A stretch of 45,545 nt of DNA from the NCBI GenBank assembly GCA_016930075.1, contig JAFGHS010000104.1:1-45545 (forward strand), given 5' to 3'. This stretch comes from Deltaproteobacteria bacterium. Lineage in GTDB: Bacteria; Desulfobacterota; Syntrophia; Syntrophales; JAFGHS01. This document shows positions 26,401-33,112 of the stretch, piece after piece. Position 1 is the first letter of the stretch. Each line of letters begins with the position of its first letter. The notes under the pieces are model-generated. The model made no database searches, was not told the origin of the DNA, and saw only the letters and a list, made by a program, of their open reading frames with translations. The position numbers and the translations under genes are program-made.

Positions 26401-26619
26401 GCTGTATTTTTTCCGGGCAAGATAGGCGGCCAGGATTTCTTCTTCAACATTGCTGTTGTTTTCCCGTTCTTCCCAGTTGCCGAGATAGCGATACTTCAGC
26501 TCATTCTGGAACAGGGCAATTACCCTGTTTTGGGTTGCGCGCTCAAGGTTTCCAATGGTGGAATTATGAATGGTGAATGGAGAATTGTGAATGGTAAATG
26601 GTGAATTATTTTTTGCCAT
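23428..26619 (-). CDS. hsdR: Type I restriction enzyme, endonuclease/translocase subunit
   Basis: 1063-residue R subunit. The N-terminal nuclease has the PD-(D/E)xK pattern Asp153...Glu167-Leu-Lys169. The Superfamily 2 motor has Walker A GSGKS (316-320), DECH (425-428) and GFTGTP. The C-terminal region is helical. With HsdM and HsdS it translocates and cuts unmethylated DNA. The first 20 residues contain two copies of NSPFTIH, encoded by the short repeat that lies at this junction, so the native N-terminus may have been replaced or extended. ATG at 26619 overlaps the end of the four-helix-bundle gene by 14 bp; SD is weak (AAGGGC). Full length and apparently intact. Confidence 0.95.
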   Translation of the reverse strand: MAKNNSPFTIHNSPFTIHNSTIGNLERATQNRVIALFQNELKYRYLGNWEERENNSNVEEEILAAYLARKKYSPNLINKALYAFGKAVNDQSKSLYDVNKAVYSLLRYGVNVQPETGHNKETVWLIDWQHPLENDFAIAEEVTIKGLHKKRPDIVLYVNGIALGVLELKRSTVSISEGIRQNLDNQKHIFIKPFFSTVQYVMAGNDIEGIAYGAIETKEKYFMKWKEVSEEINKNDFHLLQLTKPIRDRAAKYDYPLDKNIVELLHKERFIELLHDFIVFDRGIKKLCRHNQYFGTKAAQDHVRRKEGGIIWHTQGSGKSLTMVWLTKWIREYNPNGRVLIITDREELDEQIEKVYKGVSENIYRTKSGKDLLGKLNDNSPWLMCSLIHKFGGKEEGDVDAYLQELKSSIPTDFKAKGDIYVFVDECHRTQSGKLHDAMKYFLPNAMFIGFTGTPLLRDDKKTSFETFGKFIHTYKFDEAVADKVVLDLRYEARDIEQNITSMAKIDEWFDLKTKGLTEFAKTELKQQWGTLKKVFSSKSRLEKIVMDMMMDMAKKERLQNGRGNAMLVSDSIYNACRYYELFQNAGLKNCAIVTSFIPTYADIKGEETGEGYTEKLKRFEIYQKMLAEYFNEAPEEAIKKVEQFEKEVKTKFVDEPAQMKLLIVVNKLLTGFDAPPATYLYIDKKMQDHGLFQAVCRVNRLDGDDKDYGYIVDYMDLFDSLKNAFTDYTSGAFDAYEKADVEGLLKDRLKKGKERLDEALEAIKALCEPVEPPRDSMAHIRYFCGKNTENPDDLKDTEPRRVSLYKLTIALIRAYANIADEMTEAGYTDKEAAQIKSDIKHFENLRKEIQLASGDYIDLKQYEPAMRHLIDSYIGAEESRMLANFDDLSLVELLVSKGEDAVKDLPKNIRRNKEAMAETIENNLRKAIIEKSPTNPMYYEKMSVLLDELIKMRKEETLEYEKYLKEIIAASRKVMKPETAADYPVSLNTGAKRALYDNLGNNEALANALDEKIMKTKKDGWRDNLQKTKAVKYAISEELNEHNIKEPDAECILNVVRNQREY
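26554..26608. repeat. Short GAATGGTGAAT repeat cluster, hsdR start
   Basis: Degenerate tandem units of the type GAATGGTGAAT/AATTGTGAATGG. Spans the 3' end of the four-helix-bundle gene and the first codons of hsdR, where it is translated. Confidence 0.8.
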
Positions 26620-26980
26620 AATGGTTGCCCTTGGAAGTTAATAGAATGGATGCGAGCAGTTTTTTCAGCTCAATGACATCCGAAATGATTGATTTGTATG
26701 AAGACTCCTCCAAATAGCCAGATTGGAACAATAATTCTATCCAATAATCAGTTTCGTTCGCTTCTTTTTGAGCAATAGCCATTTTATGAATAAAATCGGC
26801 CTTACTCTCGGCCTGTTCCGCCTCCCTGACCAAAGCACCAATAGCAGTTCCGCTTCTAAGCAGTTGCTTGCTTAAAACAAACTCTTTTTTCCCGGACTGT
26901 AGAAACTGAAACATCTTTACAATCCTCAGAGCAAACGCAAAACTCTTATCTTTGATGACATTCTCTTTCATCTCATTCAC
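26606..26980 (-). CDS. Four-helix bundle protein (S23 / rRNA intervening-sequence family)
   Basis: 124-residue helical protein of the 'four helix bundle' family. Hallmarks are FALRIVKMFQFL, LLRSGTAIGALVREAEQAESKADF and AQKEANETDYWIELL. Relatives occur in 23S rRNA intervening sequences, in diversity-generating retroelements (Avd-like) and scattered in defence loci. It sits between hsdS and hsdR, where no type I system needs it. Both its ends lie in short repeats (26974-27010 and 26554-26608), which suggests insertion. Alternative start at Met4 (26971). Function unknown; a nucleic-acid-binding helper is plausible. Confidence 0.85.
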   Translation of the reverse strand: MNEMKENVIKDKSFAFALRIVKMFQFLQSGKKEFVLSKQLLRSGTAIGALVREAEQAESKADFIHKMAIAQKEANETDYWIELLFQSGYLEESSYKSIISDVIELKKLLASILLTSKGNHYGKK

Positions 26981-27010
26981 AATTCACCATTAACCATTCA
27001 CAATTAACCC
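26974..27010. repeat. Short ATTCACCATT repeat cluster, hsdS / four-helix junction
   Basis: Units CATTCACAATTCACCATT and CCATTCACAATT, same family as the clusters at 26554, 28330 and 30391. Covers the hsdS stop and the start of the four-helix-bundle gene. Confidence 0.78.
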
Positions 27011-28299
27011 ATTAGTCTCGTTTTCCCCGTTAACAAATTTTGCATCATGCCCTGTTTGAGCATTTTGTATTTATCCAATTTCTTTTCCAGAGTTTCTATT
27101 TCCGCGTCCATATTGGATAGGACGTTACCTATGGCAGATTGTTCGGCGATGGTAGACGGGAGGGGAATTAAATATTTACTAACTGTTTCTTGTGAAATAC
27201 CAAAAAAAGTTGTTCCAGATTTATTTAGTTCAATATGATTTTTAAAATAAGATGATGATAAATTATAATATAAATAAAGTGGATCGTAACTTTTCGCAAT
27301 AGGTCTAAAGACCAATAAATGACTGTTCAAGGTTGCTTTATGAGGATATGGAATTTGCTCGACATAAAGTAATTTCCCAATGGTTCCATCTTTTGTAATT
27401 AATACATCTCCCTGTTTGAGTTGAATCTCTTTAGCCACTTGATACCTATCTTCAGGTACATGGTAAACTTCATCCCACCTTATCTCGCCGTCTTTAAAAT
27501 TCATTCCTGTAATTAAGAATGGTTCATCAGGATTCATTGTAAATTCAGTCTGCTTTAAACCTTGCCAACCAATTCTTCCTTTCATGTATGAAACTTCACC
27601 CAAAATATGTAAATTCCAATCACTCGGAATTAAACCAAGATCTGTTTCCTTAAATCTCTTTTGCTCAAAACCAGACAATCTTCTTTTACCCGTCAGCAAC
27701 GCCTGCATAGCCCCTTGCTTGATGGCTCGCTTTTTGGCAATGAGTTTTTCTAATTGGGTAATGAGTGAATCGGCATCGTTTAAGGCGGTGGCAATAGCGG
27801 TTTGCTCGGCTTTAGTGGGCGGGCAAAGAAATTTTGTGCTCCTTAAGATGTTATTGTAAAGTCGCTGAATAGTTCCGCCTTCGGTGTTATATTTTACAAC
27901 TTGAAAGACATGGTAAAGAAAATTATTGGAAATAAGACTTTCTTTATTATCAATCCATACAATGTTCGAGTCCTGAAAGTATGCGGGCGTACCATCGTAA
28001 ATTAATGTCCTACCAATTGTGCCGGCAGCAGAAATTAATATGTCGCCCTTTTTAGGGAATGAAAACCTTTGACGATAATTGTTATAAAGGTCTTCTGAAA
28101 TATACGCGTCTGCTTCTTTTCCAAAAGTTCCAATTTTATAGAAAGGAATTGTTCCTTCAAATTGGGTTTCATGATTAAAAACACGCCTGCACATTTTTAC
28201 CTCGCCAACGCCACCCAGTGTTTTTACTTCCCAATCACTCGGAATAATCCCCAGCTCAGTTTTCTTAAACCCTTTTGGTATTTCCATTGCTTCTACCAT
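27004..28299 (-). CDS. hsdS: Type I restriction-modification specificity subunit
   Basis: 431-residue S subunit with two target recognition domains (about 20-150 and 220-370). Each is followed by a conserved helical spacer ending in similar sequences (QALLTGKRRLSG and QNLLTGKTRLMG). The internal repeat TELGIIPSDWEV / TDLGLIPSDWNL marks the start of each half. It sets the bipartite DNA target; the two halves differ strongly, so the target is probably asymmetric. Target not predictable by eye. Noticeably AT-rich compared with flanking chromosome. A second ATG occurs at 28287. Confidence 0.94.
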   Translation of the reverse strand: MVEAMEIPKGFKKTELGIIPSDWEVKTLGGVGEVKMCRRVFNHETQFEGTIPFYKIGTFGKEADAYISEDLYNNYRQRFSFPKKGDILISAAGTIGRTLIYDGTPAYFQDSNIVWIDNKESLISNNFLYHVFQVVKYNTEGGTIQRLYNNILRSTKFLCPPTKAEQTAIATALNDADSLITQLEKLIAKKRAIKQGAMQALLTGKRRLSGFEQKRFKETDLGLIPSDWNLHILGEVSYMKGRIGWQGLKQTEFTMNPDEPFLITGMNFKDGEIRWDEVYHVPEDRYQVAKEIQLKQGDVLITKDGTIGKLLYVEQIPYPHKATLNSHLLVFRPIAKSYDPLYLYYNLSSSYFKNHIELNKSGTTFFGISQETVSKYLIPLPSTIAEQSAIGNVLSNMDAEIETLEKKLDKYKMLKQGMMQNLLTGKTRLMG

Positions 28300-28329
28300 T
28301 TGTCACCTGCCACGTACCGCCTGCCAAAC

Positions 28330-28380
28330 ACCATTCACCATTCACAATCCACCATTCACAATCCCCACCCTACCATTCAA
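28330..28380. repeat. Short ATTCACCATT repeat cluster, abiEii / hsdS junction
   Basis: Units ACCATTCACCATTCACAATCC repeated imperfectly in the gap between abiEii and hsdS. The last unit reaches into the abiEii stop codon (28370). Confidence 0.78.
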
Positions 28381-29386
28381 TCCGGTTGATTCTGGCTTGA
28401 AGTTCGGCCAGTATGCTGATCAACTCTGCAAAGATCAGGGATTCCCCGTAGATCATATTTTCCCGCATCTGCTGATAATCGTTTTCCCATGCGCCAAGCA
28501 GGGCAGCAGGCGGGATAAAGCGTATTTTATCCGGGCTGTGATTTGCGTAATCCAGCCCCGGAAGACTGTTAAACAAGCGGCGATGTTCAACAATGGTTTG
28601 GTACAGTTTAGCATCACAAAGCGCCTTTTCCACAAATTCCGTCCGGCTTAATTTTTCGATGTCGTAAAGGTGACGGCTCAGGCGGTCAACACGTATTTTC
28701 TCCTGAGGGCGTTGAAATTCTTCATGGAGCAGAAAGATTTTTTCCAGAAAGGTGCGTTCAGGATTGACGGTCGGTATATGGACCGGTCTATCGGCAAAGG
28801 GCTGTTCAGAAAAGTTTTCCGCCACCAGGGTGCCAAAAGTTTTGCGGGTAAAGGGTTCTGTCAGCGAACGGCTGCCGATTTCAATCAGGACGCCGGGTTT
28901 TAAATAGGTTTCCTGCTCGGTCAATTTCGGATAATAGATTTCAATAATGACGGGATCCTGATCGTGGTTTTTCACTTCGCGGACTTTTACCGTAACCTCT
29001 GCAAAGGCTGCTCCTGTAAATTTATCTCGGAGTTCCTGCACAAAAACAGTCGTCAGAAATTCATGGGATTTTCTTCTTAATTTGCGCATAGCGGCTGAAC
29101 CTAATGTTCCGCTAAAGCCGAGATACTCCCGGTTCAGCGCCAAATCGATATCTTCCGAAAAACGCTGAATAAGGTTCCAGCCCTTGCTGAGCGAAGTGCC
29201 GCCCTTGAAAACCAGTGCGGGCGCACATTCCATTGAAAAAATCAGGGACAAGATGTGGACCGCCCACCAGTCTTTTTCAATAACGAAGGCCGGCAAACCG
29301 GCGCGTTTCCCGGTTTCGGTGTAGATATTCAGCCGCTGCTGATCGGATAATTTCAGCCATTCTTTCAGATGCGTCAAGTCATTCAT
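28370..29386 (-). CDS. abiEii: AbiEii-type nucleotidyltransferase toxin
   Basis: 338-residue toxin of the AbiEii/AbiGii (type IV toxin-antitoxin) family. Active-site motifs: KGGTSLSKGW (61-70; GG[ST]S-like motif I) followed by SEDIDLAL with Asp79 and Asp81 as metal ligands. KDWWAVHIL and the late HLYDIEKL segment are family hallmarks. Known members transfer nucleotides to tRNA acceptor ends and stop translation. The start overlaps the abiEi stop by 8 bp, giving coupled translation. It lies inside the type I RM operon between hsdM and hsdS, where it could act as back-up when restriction fails. The 3' end abuts a short repeat. Confidence 0.92.
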   Translation of the reverse strand: MNDLTHLKEWLKLSDQQRLNIYTETGKRAGLPAFVIEKDWWAVHILSLIFSMECAPALVFKGGTSLSKGWNLIQRFSEDIDLALNREYLGFSGTLGSAAMRKLRRKSHEFLTTVFVQELRDKFTGAAFAEVTVKVREVKNHDQDPVIIEIYYPKLTEQETYLKPGVLIEIGSRSLTEPFTRKTFGTLVAENFSEQPFADRPVHIPTVNPERTFLEKIFLLHEEFQRPQEKIRVDRLSRHLYDIEKLSRTEFVEKALCDAKLYQTIVEHRRLFNSLPGLDYANHSPDKIRFIPPAALLGAWENDYQQMRENMIYGESLIFAELISILAELQARINRIEW

Positions 29387-29993
29387 TGGGCAGCTCGCTT
29401 ATAACCGGCCGGAGTAATTTTCTGATCCATTCCGGCGCAAGCTTTATATCATGCTGTAAATGGTAGGGTTTCTCTTTTTTCAGTAATTCCCGAATCTTTT
29501 CCAGCTCCTGATCGCTGACCCTGTCTTTGCCGATGGCCCGCAATGCCTGAATGGCCAGTTTACTGAGCGCACCGATTGCAGCTAAATTTTTGGCACTGGT
29601 CTTTTTAAACGTGATCGTCTGTTTGCCCAATTTTATTTTCCGTGCCGAGGCGTCCGTGTAATACAACACATTTAAAGGCACCTGCGTGCTCAATCCGAGT
29701 TTGTACAAAGCATAACTTCCTGTCGGCAGGATGCGCGCTTTATCCCGTTTGGCAATGGCTTTGGCAATATCTTCGATGCCGGGCATCACGACGCCTAAAA
29801 TGTCATCTTTAACCGGATGCACATATATGCCGGTCGCCACACGGTAAAGTTCTCCCGATTGCGCTAATCTTTCCAACGCTTTTCCCACGGCTTTGGCATT
29901 GCCCAGGCTGGTAAAACTGTCACTGAAAAACAGCGAACCCCTCCTGGCTTTCTTTATTTTATTAAGTACCTGTAATTCTATGCTTATTGTCAT
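29379..29993 (-). CDS. abiEi: AbiEi-type antitoxin (DUF6088-like)
   Basis: 204-residue antitoxin with an N-terminal winged-helix region (LFFSDSFTSLGNAKAVGKALERLAQSG, about 15-45), followed by GIYVHP and the antitoxin C-terminal domain (ILPTGSYALYKLGLSTQVP). Family members bind their own operator and neutralise AbiEii. The frame opens at 30026, but ATG at 29993 with AGGG 5-6 nt upstream is preferred because the longer form would be encoded across the operator palindrome (30009-30039). Overlaps abiEii by 8 bp. Confidence 0.88.
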   Translation of the reverse strand: MTISIELQVLNKIKKARRGSLFFSDSFTSLGNAKAVGKALERLAQSGELYRVATGIYVHPVKDDILGVVMPGIEDIAKAIAKRDKARILPTGSYALYKLGLSTQVPLNVLYYTDASARKIKLGKQTITFKKTSAKNLAAIGALSKLAIQALRAIGKDRVSDQELEKIRELLKKEKPYHLQHDIKLAPEWIRKLLRPVISELPNE

Positions 29994-30008
29994 ATATGCC
30001 CTGATTTT

Positions 30009-30039
30009 TTGTCGCAAATATAGCATATTTTTGCGACAA
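30009..30039. promoter_or_regulatory. Palindrome, probable AbiEi operator
   Basis: Inverted repeat with 10-bp perfect arms TTGTCGCAAA ... TTTGCGACAA and an AT-rich centre, 16 bp above the abiEi ATG and 9 bp below the hsdM stop. Position and symmetry fit autoregulation by the AbiEi winged helix. A role as hsdM terminator is the alternative. Confidence 0.55.
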
Positions 30040-30047
30040 GATCACCT

Positions 30048-32540
30048 CTAAAACCCCATTTTTGCTAAATGTGCTTTCACTTTCTGCTCCAACCGGCTGA
30101 CTTCTCCTTCCAGGTTGGGCAGGGGCGTTTCATAGCGTTCGGCCAGTTCTTTGATGCGCTGGGTCAGGCGGTGGCTGATGTTGTCCATTTCGTCGTTGAT
30201 GCGTTTGGCCATTTCTGCCATCCATTTCTTCTCGGTAACGATGGTCTTGATTTCATCAATGCTCAGTTTGGGATATTGGGCGATCACTTTCTTTTCCAGT
30301 TCGGCCTTAGCGGTTTTAATTTTGCTCTGGATTTCGGCTTCTTCGTCCATCAGTTTTAGGTATTCTTTATAAAAGTCAGCTTCAGCTTTTAATGGTGAAT
30401 TGTGAATGGCAAATTGTGAATGTTCTTCATTCGCCATTTTCAACTCACCATTCACCATTCTCAACTCACCATTCACAATTTTCAACTTCCCATTTACCGA
30501 AACTCTGTTTATTTTTTCCAGGTCGCCAAAATATCCGTCTTCACCGCCTTGTTCTTCGCGCAGTTCATCCATCGTGGCATTCAACGTTTCGGCTTGCGCC
30601 TCCATTTCATTAATGGCTTTTTGTTCTTTGGCAAAATATTCCTGAATGATTAAAGCAGGCGGGATGAGTGTGCCTTCCAGGCCTTCCAGACCGGCCACCT
30701 GTTTGATGATTTCCTTGTCGCCTTTCTTGGTTTTCTTCTCGATCCGCTTGACGGCGTTTCCGGCCTTCCAGCCATCTGCGGCCAGTTCGTAAAAATCGTC
30801 CTGCATGGTTTCGGCCCAATAGTCCATCAGGTGCTGATACATGGCGTATGGGTCGGTAAGTTGCTTGTTTTCGTAATGCGCGAGCAAGTTTTCAGAAATG
30901 ATGTGGATTTCTTTTTTCGGTTTCAATCCCTTGGTCAATGCTTTGGTATAGGCAATGGTTTCCGTTCGCCATTTTTGAAACACGGCAAACATCTTTTTGC
31001 CGAAGGCGGTAAACTCCGGATGGTTAAAAATGGTGTTTTTAATATCTTCCGGAGCAATGCACAAAGCGGCGTAGTTGACTCGTTTGCTGGGTTGAAATAA
31101 AGTGCTTCTCAGCGTCGGATAAACCTGCCAGTAATGGCTTAAATCATCAATGTCCCGATTGGGAATATCGCCCAGCAGATGGGCTTCAATGTCCTGCAAG
31201 TCTTCTTCTTCCTGGCTGTCAATGTATCTTGGAATGTTCAGGTTGAAGTCGTTTTTCGGGTCGGCAATTTCCGCAATAGGTATAATCCGTGAATACTTGG
31301 GTGTTTCAATACGGTTGTTGAAAGTGTCCACGATTTTATGGATGTCCTGCTCGCGCAGGCGGTTTTTGTTGCCGTCTTTGATAAAGCCCTTGCTGGCATC
31401 AATCATAAAGATGCTGTCGCGCTTGTCGGCATCTTCCTTATCCAGCACAACCAGACAGGCGGCAATGCCCGTGCCGTAAAACAAGTTGGGCGGCAATCCG
31501 ATAATGCCTTTGATGTACCCTTTTTGAATAATTTTTCTGCGGATGTCCGCTTCGGCATTGCCGCGGAACAACACGCCCAAGGGCATGACAATACAGCCCT
31601 TGCCTTTTGATTTGAGGGATTTAATCAGGTGCAGCAGAAAGGCAAAGTCGCCATTCTTTTTTGGCGGCACGGCATCATAGCCGTCAAAGCGCTTGTAAGG
31701 GTCATTGTTCGGGTCCAGACCGTTCATCCATGACTTGTAGCTAAATGGCGGATTGGCAACGCCATAATCAAATTGTCTGAGTTTGCCGGTGGTTTCATCG
31801 GTAAATTGCGGCGCGGCGAGGGTATTACCCTGGACAATATCGGCATCGGGGTTACTGTGCAGCCACATATTCATCACGGCCAGGGCGCGGGTGGCGTTAT
31901 CGTTTTCCTGGCCGTAAATGGTGATGCCGTGCGGCGCTTCATCGGCCGATTTTAAAAGCAAGGAACCGGAACCGGTGGTGGGGTCATAAAGTGATTCTGT
32001 CTGGCTTTTGGATTTGCTGATACCAATGACTTTGGCCATAATGCGGGAAACTTCCGAAGGCGTGTAAAACTGGCCTTTGCTCTTTCCGCTTTCCGTGGCG
32101 AAGTGCCGCATCAGGTATTCGTACGCATCCCCCAGCAAATCATCATTTTCTGCACGGTTGCTACTGAAATCAAGTTCTGACTTTTCAAAGATTTCAAGCA
32201 GGTTGCTCAGTTTATCAACTTTATCCTTTCCTTTGCCCAGTTTTTCATCATCATTAAAGTCCGCAACGGTTATCACACCCGTTAATCCGTTGGCCTGGGC
32301 AAATGCTCCAATAATCTTGTTGATTTTGTCGCCAATGTCCGACTTGCCCTTGTGCTTCACCATATCGTAGAAGCTGGCATCCGGGGGGATATCAATCAGG
32401 GGGTCTTTTTTGTCGGATATGTATTTCATAAACAGCATGACCAGCACATAATCCTTGTATTGGCTGGCATCCATGCTGCCGCGCAGTTCATCGCAACTTG
32501 CCCAGAGGGAACTGTATAATTCGGATTTTTTAATGGCCAT
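30048..32540 (-). CDS. hsdM: Type I restriction-modification adenine methyltransferase subunit
   Basis: 830-residue N6-adenine methyltransferase. The N-terminal helical HsdM domain is followed by the SAM motif DPTTGSGSLLL and catalytic motif NPPF (263-266). The unusually long C-terminal half contains coiled-coil segments. Residues about 684-717 are translated from a short-repeat cluster (30391-30490), giving VNGKLKIVNGELRMVNGEL followed by an antisense-unit copy (QFAIHNSPL). The frame is preserved across this insert, which lies in a linker between the predicted coiled coils. First gene of the island operon. Modifies host DNA and forms M2S with HsdS. Confidence 0.94.
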   Translation of the reverse strand: MAIKKSELYSSLWASCDELRGSMDASQYKDYVLVMLFMKYISDKKDPLIDIPPDASFYDMVKHKGKSDIGDKINKIIGAFAQANGLTGVITVADFNDDEKLGKGKDKVDKLSNLLEIFEKSELDFSSNRAENDDLLGDAYEYLMRHFATESGKSKGQFYTPSEVSRIMAKVIGISKSKSQTESLYDPTTGSGSLLLKSADEAPHGITIYGQENDNATRALAVMNMWLHSNPDADIVQGNTLAAPQFTDETTGKLRQFDYGVANPPFSYKSWMNGLDPNNDPYKRFDGYDAVPPKKNGDFAFLLHLIKSLKSKGKGCIVMPLGVLFRGNAEADIRRKIIQKGYIKGIIGLPPNLFYGTGIAACLVVLDKEDADKRDSIFMIDASKGFIKDGNKNRLREQDIHKIVDTFNNRIETPKYSRIIPIAEIADPKNDFNLNIPRYIDSQEEEDLQDIEAHLLGDIPNRDIDDLSHYWQVYPTLRSTLFQPSKRVNYAALCIAPEDIKNTIFNHPEFTAFGKKMFAVFQKWRTETIAYTKALTKGLKPKKEIHIISENLLAHYENKQLTDPYAMYQHLMDYWAETMQDDFYELAADGWKAGNAVKRIEKKTKKGDKEIIKQVAGLEGLEGTLIPPALIIQEYFAKEQKAINEMEAQAETLNATMDELREEQGGEDGYFGDLEKINRVSVNGKLKIVNGELRMVNGELKMANEEHSQFAIHNSPLKAEADFYKEYLKLMDEEAEIQSKIKTAKAELEKKVIAQYPKLSIDEIKTIVTEKKWMAEMAKRINDEMDNISHRLTQRIKELAERYETPLPNLEGEVSRLEQKVKAHLAKMGF
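30391..30490. repeat. Short-repeat cluster inside hsdM (inverted arrangement)
   Basis: Units of the GAATGGTGAAT family: sense orientation at 30391-30420, opposite orientation at 30427-30490, so the mRNA can form a hairpin. It is read through in frame as part of HsdM. Confidence 0.8.
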
Positions 32541-33112
32541 ATATTGATCTTCTTATTGCTTTTATTTTGGATGAGATATTGCTTTAGCCGACGAACGGCG
32601 ATAACGTTTATCCCGCGAGTCGAATCTTGCTATATAAGTATTATTTGGGGAAGCTAAAATATTATTTTAATTGCATGGAATAATACAACTTTTTATAAAC
32701 GATGCAACTTTTAAATGCATTAATGACGAATAAATCAGCACCATTAATGCTAATAGTCACAGGCCTAAACGTATTTTTTTGTTTTCTCTCCTCTTTATGA
32801 AGCCTATCTTTTTTATTGACGGGAAAGATACATGTCCAGCGCTCCACATTTCATACAGTATTTAATGCCCTTGTCCGACCAATTATAGTTTAGTCTTGTA
32901 TTTGAAGGCTTGATTTTCAAAAAAGATATTTAGATGCCTGACCATGAAATGCAAAGAAATATTATACAAAGTACACTTCAACCGGATGAGCGTGGCTATC
33001 CCGCTGACGACGGTCAAGCCCATTTCCGGGTTTGCATTTGAGCCTGAGAGGGGCCTTTCCTGCGGCATCAGTTCCTTTGCCTTCGACAAAATACAATCCG
33101 GTTTGAATCCTT
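32541..33112. other. AT-rich island edge without a clear gene
   Basis: Contains the hsdM promoter region and the island boundary. A minus-strand frame at 32813-32920 (TTG start, 35 codons) encodes a CMKC pair and may be a zinc-ribbon gene remnant. Another open stretch near 32885-33075 on the minus strand has no start signals. Nothing else is recognised. Confidence 0.5.
32813..32920 (-). pseudogene. Possible remnant of a CxxC protein
   Basis: 35-codon frame ending ...NWSDKGIKYCMKCGALDMYL. The GIKYCMKCGAL segment looks like half of a zinc ribbon. No ATG start, no ribosome-binding site and no second Cys pair, so it is more likely a relic at the island edge than a gene. Confidence 0.25.

Noticed and set aside
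26974-30490. Repeat clusters as a CRISPR array
   Set aside because: Units are about 10-20 bp, degenerate, not separated by unique spacers of constant length, and partly translated.
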